A DNA stretch of 7,663 nucleotides from Methylacidiphilum sp. (GTDB taxonomy: Bacteria; Verrucomicrobiota; Verrucomicrobiia; CAIQCK01). The position numbers and the translations under genes were made by a program. Of this stretch, positions 1 to 6,806 are shown in pieces. The notes below the pieces were generated by a model. That model saw only the letters and a list, made by a program, of their open reading frames with translations, made no database searches and was not told where the DNA came from. Where the stretch lies: contig DYDC01000122.1 of assembly GCA_020718125.1 (NCBI GenBank), positions 1-7,663 on the forward strand. The letters run 5' to 3'. How positions within the stretch are numbered: the stretch's first letter is position 1; every line of letters begins with the position of its first letter.

Positions 1-87
1 AAGGGCTGCGCGGCTCAGACAATTCCGGCAACACGCCCTGAGATGTGCCCGCTGAAAAACTGCAAGGGAGTCAGCCGAGAGCAACCG

Positions 88-116
88 TTGACTTTGGCGC
101 GGCTTTTGGGAATAGT
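88..116 (+). promoter_or_regulatory. Probable sigma70-type promoter of the metal exporter gene
   Basis: A -35 box TTGACT (88-93, five of six consensus bases) and a -10 box AATAGT (111-116, four of six) are separated by exactly 17 bases. Transcription would start near 122-124, only about five bases before the exporter ATG at 128. No purine-rich SD is visible between the -10 box and the ATG, which agrees with a leaderless or nearly leaderless message. No obvious metal-regulator operator was recognised around it. Confidence 0.5.
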
Positions 117-127
117 GCGACGCCTTC

Positions 128-811
128 ATGGACTCCGCTTCGCTCCAACTTGGCACGGCGTTCGTGCTGGGACTGCTCGACAGCCTGTTCGGCCACAACC
201 GGGCGCTCATCGCGGGCTATTTCCTCGATGCGCGCCGGACCGCCAGTCACGCCCTGTGGCTGACGGTCATCCTGATCGTCACGCACACGTTCATGCTGGT
301 CGGCTTGGTGGCGCTGGCACTGTATGCGCGGGCCGGTGCGCACAACGAGACCGTCGAGTTGGGCATCGAACTGATCTCGGCGGCGTTGATGGTCGGCTTG
401 GGCGTGTGGATGGTTCACCGCAACTGGGGGTCGCCTGGCGACGAATGTTGCCACCTCGACCATCATCACCACCATCAGCATCAGGACGAGGCGAAAACCC
501 ATTCCCTCGGCCAGGTCTGGGTGCTGGGGGTCGCGGGCGGTTTGCTGCCTTGCGCCAACGGCTGGGCGGTGCTGTTGCAGGCGGCCAGCGCGAAGGACCT
601 GCCGCTGGCGGGCGGCATCGTGTTGGCGTTCAGCGTCGGGCTGGGTTTGGCGGTTTTCGGCTTGAGTCTGGCTGCGCAGAAGGCGGCGGGCCACATCGCG
701 GCGCGCGGTTGGTCGAGGCGGTTGCCCATTGCCAGCGCGGGAATTGTGCTGGTCATGGGCATCATATCGGCAGCGCAGGGCATTGGCGAACTCATGGGCC
801 ATCAACATTGA
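128..811 (+). CDS. NicO/RcnA-family nickel/cobalt exporter-like membrane protein
   Basis: This 227-residue protein is a predicted polytopic inner-membrane transporter, probably exporting Ni2+ or Co2+. The N-terminal half has a GHNRALIAGYF segment (22-32) followed by a membrane helix with a THTF motif (52-55), the pattern of RcnA-type proteins (GHSKT...SHT). A cytosolic or periplasmic loop at 107-118 is metal-ligand rich: CCHLDHHHHHQH, seven His and two Cys. The second half has GGLLPCANGWAVLL (137-150), matching the family GL-PCP-----LL motif, then helices at about 160-182 and 200-217 and a terminal HQH. An in-frame stop at 113-115 prevents any upstream start, so ATG 128 is the start. The first canonical His of the family's N-terminal metal motif appears replaced (LLDSLFGH, 16-23). 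It is separated from rpsO by a promoter and is probably its own unit. Family assignment is fairly sure; the substrate is inferred from the family and the His-rich loop. Confidence 0.8.
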   Translation: MDSASLQLGTAFVLGLLDSLFGHNRALIAGYFLDARRTASHALWLTVILIVTHTFMLVGLVALALYARAGAHNETVELGIELISAALMVGLGVWMVHRNWGSPGDECCHLDHHHHHQHQDEAKTHSLGQVWVLGVAGGLLPCANGWAVLLQAASAKDLPLAGGIVLAFSVGLGLAVFGLSLAAQKAAGHIAARGWSRRLPIASAGIVLVMGIISAAQGIGELMGHQH

Positions 812-892
812 GCATGGTGTCTGCCGGATGTGTGTGGCTTGGGAGGGCAGGGCTTTTTGTTCAAGTGCGCCCAAAATTGGGGGAAATTGCGC

Positions 893-921
893 TTTACACT
901 GCTATCGGCGGCCTGTATAGT
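893..921 (+). promoter_or_regulatory. Strong sigma70-type promoter for the rpsO-pnp block
   Basis: The -35 box TTTACA (893-898) and the -10 box TATAGT (916-921) each match five of six consensus bases and are 17 bases apart. Transcription should start near 928-930, giving an rpsO leader of about 55 bases. It lies in the non-coding gap after the exporter, as expected for a promoter of a highly expressed ribosomal gene. No comparable promoter was found between rpsO and nth, so it may drive the whole block. Confidence 0.7.
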
Positions 922-933
922 CGCCAGCACTTC

Positions 934-973
934 GGCCCTTAGAGGGCCACAGAAGGACATGTGACATGTATCC
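934..973 (+). promoter_or_regulatory. Structured rpsO leader with two hairpins
   Basis: The predicted 5' leader holds a perfect 6-bp hairpin GGCCCT/AGGGCC (934-939 with 943-948, loop TAG). It is followed by a weaker one pairing 955-956 with 972-973 and 957-960 with 966-969 around a GTGAC loop, with two bulged bases. The second hairpin would bury the purine-rich AGAAGGA (951-957). S15 represses its own mRNA through leader structures in several bacteria, and these structures differ between lineages, so an S15-responsive element here is plausible. I did not recognise a known S15 leader class. Confidence 0.35.
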
Positions 974-982
974 GAGAAAGTT

Positions 983-1246
983 ATGGACCTCAATAGGAAG
1001 TCAGAAATAACGAAAGAGTTTCGCATCCACGAACGCGACACAGGGTCTGCGGACGTGCAGATTGCGCTGTTGACCGAGCGGATCACGGAGTTGACCGATC
1101 ATCTGAAGGACAACCGCAAGGACCACAGCTCCCGGCGGGGGTTGTTGATGATGGTCGGCAAGCGCCGGCGTCTGTTGGACTACCTTAGTCAGACGGACAA
1201 CAGCCGCTATCAGCAGATCATCAAACGGCTCAAGCTTCGGAGGTAA
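983..1246 (+). CDS. rpsO: 30S ribosomal protein S15
   Basis: The 87-residue product is a primary 16S rRNA-binding protein of the small subunit platform; it binds the h20/h21/h22 junction and also bridges to 23S rRNA. The sequence shows the family hallmarks: DTGSADVQIALLTERI (19-34), KDHSSRRGLLMMVGKRRRLLDYL (starting at 46) and the C-terminal IKRLKLRR (80-87). His40, Asp47 and Ser50 fall at the places of the rRNA-contacting His, Asp and Ser of E. coli S15. Length is close to the usual 88-89. ATG 983 is the only sensible start because an in-frame stop lies at 962-964. Its ribosome site is weak (GAG at 974-976, six bases away), while a better purine tract at 951-957 sits too far upstream. The gene is expressed from the promoter at 893-921 and leads into pnp. 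Confidence 0.97.
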   Translation: MDLNRKSEITKEFRIHERDTGSADVQIALLTERITELTDHLKDNRKDHSSRRGLLMMVGKRRRLLDYLSQTDNSRYQQIIKRLKLRR

Positions 1247-1273
1247 CCGCAAATCGTCCCTCCGTCGCGCGAC

Positions 1274-1322
1274 CCGGCGGTTTCGGACAAACACCAACCG
1301 GTCGCACCCGCCGGCAGGCGGG
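1274..1322 (+). repeat. Two mutually exclusive GC-rich hairpins after rpsO
   Basis: CCCGCC (1307-1312) pairs with GGCGGG (1317-1322) around a GGCA loop. The same left arm region can instead pair upstream, CCGGCGG (1274-1280) with CCGCCGG (1308-1314), seven GC pairs. No run of T follows, so it is not a standard intrinsic terminator; it could slow 3' exonucleases at the rpsO end or be chance in GC-rich DNA. Confidence 0.35.
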
Positions 1323-1332
1323 GGGCGAGCCA

Positions 1333-1392
1333 GGAAGGTTTCAAAGAGTGCAGAGCATAGACCTCCCGCTACTGCTTTCTTTGAAGCTTTTC
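1333..1392 (+). promoter_or_regulatory. Long imperfect hairpin in the pnp leader, possible RNase III target
   Basis: Bases 1333-1348 pair with 1377-1392 without interruption (16 pairs, five of them G-U). After one T-T mismatch (1349/1376), bases 1350-1353 pair with 1372-1375, leaving a loop of about 18 bases (1354-1371). A double-stranded stem of about 20 pairs just ahead of pnp recalls the E. coli pnp leader, where RNase III cuts such a stem and PNPase then removes the 5' strand, lowering its own translation. The base pairing is read directly; the regulatory role is inferred. Confidence 0.55.
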
Positions 1393-1422
1393 CAGCGCTC
1401 AGCCTGACCTGCCAGGAAAGCA
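1373..1422 (+). promoter_or_regulatory. Alternative stem masking the pnp ribosome binding site
   Basis: TGCTTTCTT (1373-1381) is complementary to AGGAAAGCA (1414-1422) over nine positions with a single G-U pair. The right-hand strand contains the whole pnp SD, AGGAAAG (1414-1420), placed a few bases before ATG 1426. The left-hand strand is also part of the 3' arm of the long hairpin at 1333-1392, so the two structures cannot coexist. A further 6-base complement, GAGTGC (1346-1351) with GCACTC (1420-1425), also comes from the long hairpin. Confidence 0.5.
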
Positions 1423-1425
1423 CTC

Positions 1426-3543
1426 ATGCATTCATCTATTCGAGTCAAAATCGGCGCCAATGACCTCATTATCGAAACCGGCAAGCTGGCCGGTCAGGCC
1501 GATGGCGCAGTCACCATCCAGTATGGCGAAACCGTCGTGTTCGTCGCCGCCGTCGCAGCCAACAAGGGCCGGGAAGGCCAGGACTTCTTCCCGCTCACGG
1601 TGGATTACCGCGAGAAAGCCAGTGCCGTGGGCAAGTTCCCCGGCGGCTACTTCAAGCGCGAAGGCCGGCCCACCGAGAAGGAAATCCTCACCGCCCGCAT
1701 GACCGACCGCCCCGTGCGGCCGCTCTTCCCGGAAGGCTATTTCTGTGAGGTGCAGTTGCAGGCGATCCTGATGTCAGCCGACGGCGAGAACGACAGCGAT
1801 ATGCTGGCCATCAACGGCGCCAGCGCCGCGCTGACCGTCAGCGACATCCCGTGGAACGGCCCGCTGGGCGCCGTTCGCGTCGGTCGCATCAACGGCCAGT
1901 TCGTCGCCAACCCGACCCATGCGCAGCAGGCCGAGTCGGACCTCGACCTCGTCTATGTCGGCACCGAAAAGGACGTGATGATGATCGAGGGTTCCGCGAA
2001 GGAACTCTCCGAGGCGGACATGACCGCGGCGATGGACTTCGCCCACGGTCAGGCCAGGCAGATCATCGCCGTCCAGAAGCAGCTCGCCACCCAGATCGGC
2101 GTCCAGAAACGCCAGGTCAAGCTCGTCACGGTGCCCGATGCGGTCAAGGCCAAGACCAACAGCGTGGCCGCCCCGAAGATTGTGGCGGCTCTGACCACGC
2201 CCGGCAAACAGGCGCGCAACGCAGCCATGAAAGCCGCTTTCGAGGAATTGCTCGCCGCCGTCAAGTCCGAGACTCCCGACATTGAAGACAACATCGTGAA
2301 GATGGCGTTCGAGGGCGTCCAATACGACGCCATTCGCCGGCAAATCCTCTCCCAGCAGCGACGCATGGACGGTCGCGCGCTCGACCAGTTGCGGCCGATC
2401 AGCGGCGAGGTCAGCGTCATGCCGCGTCCGCACGGCTCCGCGGTTTTTGCGCGCGGCGAGACCCAGGCAATGGTGTTCTGCACGCTCGGCTCGATCGGCG
2501 ACATCCAGGATCTGGATGCCTACACGGGCGGGTCTCAGGAAAAGCGGTTCATGTATCACTACAACTTCCCGCCGTTCTCGACGGGTGAAACCGGCCGCAT
2601 CGCCGGCCCCGGCCGGCGCGAGATCGGCCACGGCGCTCTGGCCGAGCGGTCTCTGGAGATGGTCCTGCCCGACAAGGAGAACTGGCCCTACACCACGCGC
2701 CTGACCAGTGAGATCATGTCCTCCAACGGCTCGACCTCGATGGCCTCCGTCTGCGGCGGCTGTCTCGCGTTGATGGACGCCGGTGTTCCGATCAAGGCGC
2801 CCGTCGCGGGCATTTCGATCGGCCTCGTCACGAAGCCGGGCAACATCTACGACGGCGTGCTGTTGACCGACATCATCGGCAGCGAGGACCATTTCGGCGA
2901 CATGGACTTCAAAGTGGCCGGCACCCGCAACGGCATCACCGGCTTCCAGGTGGACCTGAAGATTCCGGGCCTCTCGCATGAGTTTGCGCGGAAGGCGTTC
3001 GAGCAGGCGAAGGTCGCGCGGTTCCAGATCCTCGATATCATGGGCCGCGTGCTGGCCGAGCCGCGCAAGGAGCTGAGCAAATACGCCCCGCGCCTTGCCA
3101 CACTGCGCGTCCCTCCGGACAAGATCGGCCTGCTCATTGGTCCCGGCGGCAAGAACATCAAGAAGCTCACGGAGGAGACTGGATGTCAGATTGACATCGA
3201 GGATGACGGCACGGTATTTATCTTCTCAACCAATGCGCCAGGCATGGAACGGGCTCGCGAGATCATTGAGGGCATGACTGCCGAGATCGAAGTGGGCAAG
3301 ATCTACCGTGGCAAAGTGGTGACGATCAAAGAGTTCGGCGCCTTTGTCGAGGTGCTGCCCGGCAAAGACGGCCTGTGCCACATCTCCGAGATGGCGGACT
3401 TCCGCGTGCGCCAGGTCGAGGACGTCTGCAAGATGGGCGACGAGATATGGGTGAAGTGCATCGGCGTGGATGAAAAGGGGCGTGTGAAGCTCAGCCGCAA
3501 GGCTGCGCTGGCCGAAAAAGACGCCTCGGCGGCTGGCAAATAA
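1426..3543 (+). CDS. pnp: Polyribonucleotide nucleotidyltransferase (PNPase)
   Basis: This 705-residue cytoplasmic enzyme degrades RNA 3'-to-5' with phosphate, releasing nucleoside diphosphates, and works as a trimer, often in RNA-decay complexes. The order is complete: first RNase PH domain (about 10-215) with FFPLTVDYREK (54-64), the GGYFKREGRPTEKE motif (73-86) and MTDRPVRPLFPEGY (92-105); an all-helical linker (about 240-310); second RNase PH domain (about 315-540) with GRREIGHG (396-403) for phosphate/RNA binding, SNGSTSMASVCGG (433-445) and the catalytic stretch EDHFGDMDFK, where Asp488, Asp494 and Lys496 match E. coli Asp486, Asp492 and Lys494; a KH domain with its GPGG loop at 572-575; and an S1 domain from about 624 to 691. 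Length is normal for the family. SD AGGAAAG lies just upstream. No key residue is missing. Expression probably depends on read-through from the rpsO promoter and on the leader structures. Confidence 0.98.
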   Translation: MHSSIRVKIGANDLIIETGKLAGQADGAVTIQYGETVVFVAAVAANKGREGQDFFPLTVDYREKASAVGKFPGGYFKREGRPTEKEILTARMTDRPVRPLFPEGYFCEVQLQAILMSADGENDSDMLAINGASAALTVSDIPWNGPLGAVRVGRINGQFVANPTHAQQAESDLDLVYVGTEKDVMMIEGSAKELSEADMTAAMDFAHGQARQIIAVQKQLATQIGVQKRQVKLVTVPDAVKAKTNSVAAPKIVAALTTPGKQARNAAMKAAFEELLAAVKSETPDIEDNIVKMAFEGVQYDAIRRQILSQQRRMDGRALDQLRPISGEVSVMPRPHGSAVFARGETQAMVFCTLGSIGDIQDLDAYTGGSQEKRFMYHYNFPPFSTGETGRIAGPGRREIGHGALAERSLEMVLPDKENWPYTTRLTSEIMSSNGSTSMASVCGGCLALMDAGVPIKAPVAGISIGLVTKPGNIYDGVLLTDIIGSEDHFGDMDFKVAGTRNGITGFQVDLKIPGLSHEFARKAFEQAKVARFQILDIMGRVLAEPRKELSKYAPRLATLRVPPDKIGLLIGPGGKNIKKLTEETGCQIDIEDDGTVFIFSTNAPGMERAREIIEGMTAEIEVGKIYRGKVVTIKEFGAFVEVLPGKDGLCHISEMADFRVRQVEDVCKMGDEIWVKCIGVDEKGRVKLSRKAALAEKDASAAGK

Positions 3544-3557
3544 ACACTCGATCCAAT

Positions 3558-6500
3558 ATGAAACGAGCAACGGCAGGCTCACGGACGGCAACTTCTTGGC
3601 TTCGAACCGGCGCTTGGCGGCTGCTCGCCGTCATGGTGATGCTGGCATTGGCGGCGCCGCTGCGCGCCGCGGGGCCGGATGAGGAGTTGATCAAGAAGGC
3701 TGATGAGGCGCTGGCCAAGGCCGACTACGAGACGGCGATCAAGGCCCTTACCGAACTGACCACGAAGCACACGGCGTCGTTGCACCTGAACCGCGCCAAA
3801 TACAGCCTGGGATCGGCTTATTTCTTCAAGGGCGACTGCGATAACGCTGTCGCGGCGCTCAAGCCCATGACGGATCCGCGGTTTCCGGACGCTGCAATCC
3901 GCGAGGCGGCGTCCCTTTTGCTCGGCCAGGCTTATACGCGGGCGGGCGAGGCCGCGAAACAGAAGGGCGATCCCAAGAGTTCCGAGCAGAGCCTCGACGG
4001 CGCGATCAAGACTTATGCGGATTTCCTGACCGCGTTCCCAAAGAGCGAGAACCGGGCCGATGCCGTCTATGGGCGGGCCGTGGCTGAGCTTTATCGAGGT
4101 CTGCATGATCAAGCCATCGCGGACGTGGACTTCTTCCAGAAACAGTATCCAGGTCATTCGCTGGTGGTGGAGTCGCAGTTCCTGCGGGCGACGATCATCG
4201 GATCGAAGGCGGCGGCCATGATACAGGCGGGACAGAAAGATGAAGGCGAGAAGCTGCGCGCGCAGGCGCATCGGTTGTTTCACCAACTGCTGAGCGGCCG
4301 GCTTGACATTGCCGTGGCCAACCAGGCGGCTTTCAGCGCGGCGGAGCTGTGGCTCGAGGCGAAACGTTACGAAGACTCGGTCTATTACTATCGTCAGGTG
4401 CTGCCAAAGGCTGACATCGTGGCCGCCCAACAATTGAAGGTAGGACAGATGGAGGAGGCCTACCGCAAACTGGTGGCATCCCCGGCGATCCTGCAAGCAG
4501 GCGGCGCGAACGCGCCGGCCGCGCGGCGCTCCTATGACCGCTTGCAGCAGGAGCGCGCGAAATTCGACCAGTTCAAGAACGGGGCGGACTTTTTCATTGC
4601 GGCTGCCTTGCGCATAGCGGTCTGTTACATGGCAGAGGATAAATGGGACGAGGGCCAGATCATGTGCCGCCACTTGTTGCGGAACCTGGAGGGCGACGCC
4701 TTCAAGCTGGAGAGAAAGTCGGCCCTCGACATCATGTTCCGCGTGCAAGTCGGCCGGCAGGACCCCGATGCGGGGCTGAAATACTATGATGACTTTCAAG
4801 CGGAGTTTCCCAAAGACCCCGTGGCACAGGAGTTTGGCCTGTATCTGGCCAAGGTCTTCTGGATGAAAAGGCGCCATGATGAAGCCCTGAAGATGATTGA
4901 CCGGCTTGCCGCGGAATACCCAACCGGCGCCTCCACGGAGGAGGCGGTGGTCACTAAAGCCTCCATCTATCTGGACCGGAGCGACGCGCAGTCGGCGTTG
5001 ACCCACATCCAGGCCTACCTGAAGCAATATCCCGCGGGCAAAGGCAAGTTTGTGCCGGAAACAGAATACCGCATGGCGCAGGTCAATCAGATGCTGGGCA
5101 ACATGGAGGCTGCCTTGAAGGGTTATCGTGACGTGCGCGTGAAATACAGCAGCGAGTCGTTTGTCGAAGACGCCAATCTCCAGGTGGGCATGACGCTCGT
5201 CAGCTTGGGCAACAACAGCGCGGGCACCAATTCCGTCGGCTGTTTCAAGGAAGCCATTGGCGAACTCGACCAGTTCCAGCAGCGATACGCCACCTCCACC
5301 ATGTTGCCGTCCGCGCTGCTGGCCTTGGGTGACGCAAACGTCGGCTTGCTGAAGATTGCCATGACCGCCGGCAACACCAATGCCGTTGCCGAGCATCTCC
5401 GGAGCGTTGTTGCTGCCAACAAAGACATCTTGAAACGCTGGCCGGATGACAAGGAAAACGGCTCCCAAGCCCAATACCGCATTGGCATCGCCTGCTTCTG
5501 GGCGAAGCAATACGACAAGATGGCGGCAGCCTTCGAGGAGCTTTCCAAGAAATTCAAAGACTCCCCGCTCCAGGCGGATGCGCACTTCTGGATGGGCTAC
5601 AACTTCGGCCTGCAAAAAGACCACGCGAAGGCGGCTGACGAGTTTGCCATCGTCGCCCGTGATTTTCCAAAATCGGCGGTCGCGCCCGATTCCGCCCTGC
5701 GTATCGGGCAGAGTTATGTCTCCGCTGCAATGACCCTCGGCCGGTCCCCGGCGGTGTTGGCCCCGGAGCGGCGCAAGCAGTGGGACGAGTTGATCGGCAA
5801 GGCCATGCCAGCCTTTGAGCGGACTATGGCCGAATACCCGCAAAGCCCCGCCGCGCAGACTGCTGTGCAGGAGATCCTCAACCTGCTGACCATCAAGTTG
5901 CGCAACAAACTCATAGACTCCGCAGGCGTGGACGCCTACTTCAAGACTCTGCTCGCGGGCGCCGCCGGCAAAGACCCCGCGCTCAAAGTCAATGCGCTCT
6001 TCGCCCTCGGCAACCTGCAGTATGCCTCCGGCGAATCCAAACTCGCCCTTGCCACATTTGACGGCGCCATCGCGCTGGGCGCCACGGTCGAATTGCCGCC
6101 GCAGAACTACGAGGCCTACGGACGCGCTCTCCAGGACAACGCCCGCTACGACGACGCCATCGAGCAATTCCAGAAGATGGCGGCGGTCGCGAAGCCGGCT
6201 GAGGAATGGCCTTCTTGGGCCGATGCGATCTATCGCATCGGCGAGGCGTGCTTCCGCAAACGTGACTTCGCGGGCGCACGCAGGCACTTCCAGCAGTTCA
6301 GCGGCCTTGCGGACGATGTGCGAGGCGGCAAGAAGAAGGCCGCTGCTCTGACCATCGAGGAGCGCGCCTTGTATAACTCGAAGTCCATGCCCGATGCCGA
6401 ACTGGGCATGGCCAACATCCTCTTCGAGGAGAAGAAATACGACGAGGCCATCAAGCGGTTTGAGGACTACATCGGCAAGACCCGTGGCGCCAACCGTGCC

Positions 6501-6806
6501 CGCGCCAGGGCCGTCATCGGCCTCGGCAAGAGCCTCCTCTTCCGGGGACGGGGGCCGGCGGACTTCGAGTCAGCCGAGAAAAACTTCTCGAAGGCGGCGG
6601 ACTTTTACACCGCCTTTGACGATGTCGTTGCCGAATCGGTGTTCCTTGCGGGCCAGGCACTGGAGAAGCTTGGCCGGCCGGACGACGCGCGGAAGAACTA
6701 CGACGACATCATCAAGCGTTTCCCCTCTGACCTGAATACCGCCAAGGCCAAGGAAGCGCTCGCCAAACTCCCGCCGCCCGCGCCTCCCAAGCCTGACGGC
6801 AAGTGA
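3558..6806 (+). CDS. Large exported tetratricopeptide-repeat protein
   Basis: This 1082-residue protein has an N-terminal signal peptide: basic stretch (1-21), hydrophobic core LLAVMVMLALAAPL (22-35) and a likely signal peptidase I site near LRAA/GP (38/39), with no lipobox Cys. The rest is mostly paired helices of TPR type, with recognisable units at about 43-70, 82-101, 172-198, 425-455, 503-530, 638-666, 675-704, 812-840, 852-875, 887-912, 947-972 and 1025-1056. Many end in the (E/K)(F/Y)P turn common in BamD/CpoB-like outer-membrane and periplasmic TPR proteins. The tail is Pro-rich (1071-1080). No enzyme motif was found, so it is best seen as a protein-interaction scaffold in the periplasm or outside. 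It starts 14 bases after pnp with no SD in the gap, suggesting coupling to pnp translation. The exact role is unknown. Confidence 0.85.
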   Translation: MKRATAGSRTATSWLRTGAWRLLAVMVMLALAAPLRAAGPDEELIKKADEALAKADYETAIKALTELTTKHTASLHLNRAKYSLGSAYFFKGDCDNAVAALKPMTDPRFPDAAIREAASLLLGQAYTRAGEAAKQKGDPKSSEQSLDGAIKTYADFLTAFPKSENRADAVYGRAVAELYRGLHDQAIADVDFFQKQYPGHSLVVESQFLRATIIGSKAAAMIQAGQKDEGEKLRAQAHRLFHQLLSGRLDIAVANQAAFSAAELWLEAKRYEDSVYYYRQVLPKADIVAAQQLKVGQMEEAYRKLVASPAILQAGGANAPAARRSYDRLQQERAKFDQFKNGADFFIAAALRIAVCYMAEDKWDEGQIMCRHLLRNLEGDAFKLERKSALDIMFRVQVGRQDPDAGLKYYDDFQAEFPKDPVAQEFGLYLAKVFWMKRRHDEALKMIDRLAAEYPTGASTEEAVVTKASIYLDRSDAQSALTHIQAYLKQYPAGKGKFVPETEYRMAQVNQMLGNMEAALKGYRDVRVKYSSESFVEDANLQVGMTLVSLGNNSAGTNSVGCFKEAIGELDQFQQRYATSTMLPSALLALGDANVGLLKIAMTAGNTNAVAEHLRSVVAANKDILKRWPDDKENGSQAQYRIGIACFWAKQYDKMAAAFEELSKKFKDSPLQADAHFWMGYNFGLQKDHAKAADEFAIVARDFPKSAVAPDSALRIGQSYVSAAMTLGRSPAVLAPERRKQWDELIGKAMPAFERTMAEYPQSPAAQTAVQEILNLLTIKLRNKLIDSAGVDAYFKTLLAGAAGKDPALKVNALFALGNLQYASGESKLALATFDGAIALGATVELPPQNYEAYGRALQDNARYDDAIEQFQKMAAVAKPAEEWPSWADAIYRIGEACFRKRDFAGARRHFQQFSGLADDVRGGKKKAAALTIEERALYNSKSMPDAELGMANILFEEKKYDEAIKRFEDYIGKTRGANRARARAVIGLGKSLLFRGRGPADFESAEKNFSKAADFYTAFDDVVAESVFLAGQALEKLGRPDDARKNYDDIIKRFPSDLNTAKAKEALAKLPPPAPPKPDGK

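Noticed and set aside
1..42. Inverted repeats CTCAG/CTGAG (14-18 with 38-42) and AGGGC/GCCCT (2-6 with 35-39) as a terminator or RNA gene end
   Set aside because: Five-base arms that exclude each other, no T run and no tRNA-like features; the frames open at the edge give no recognisable protein tail.
821..858. CTGCC/GGCAG (821-825 with 846-850) followed by GGCTTTTT as an exporter terminator
   Set aside because: Only five pairs with a 20-base loop before a five-T run; too weak to call.
870..881. CCCAAAATTGGG inverted repeat just before the rpsO -35 box as an operator
   Set aside because: The arms are short and the central gap is only two bases; no known regulator site recognised.
43..942. 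Long + strand frame of 299 codons over the exporter
   Set aside because: Its product is Arg/Gly/Pro-rich without domain features and it lies in another frame over the clear membrane protein at 128-811.
1774..2979. 401-codon antisense frame opposite pnp
   Set aside because: It lies wholly opposite conserved PNPase catalytic domains and has a low-complexity Asp/Arg/Gly/Val-rich product.
3579..6287. 902-codon antisense frame opposite the TPR gene
   Set aside because: High-GC codon bias leaves the opposite strand open; the product has no coherent domain, whereas the + frame has a signal peptide and TPR units.
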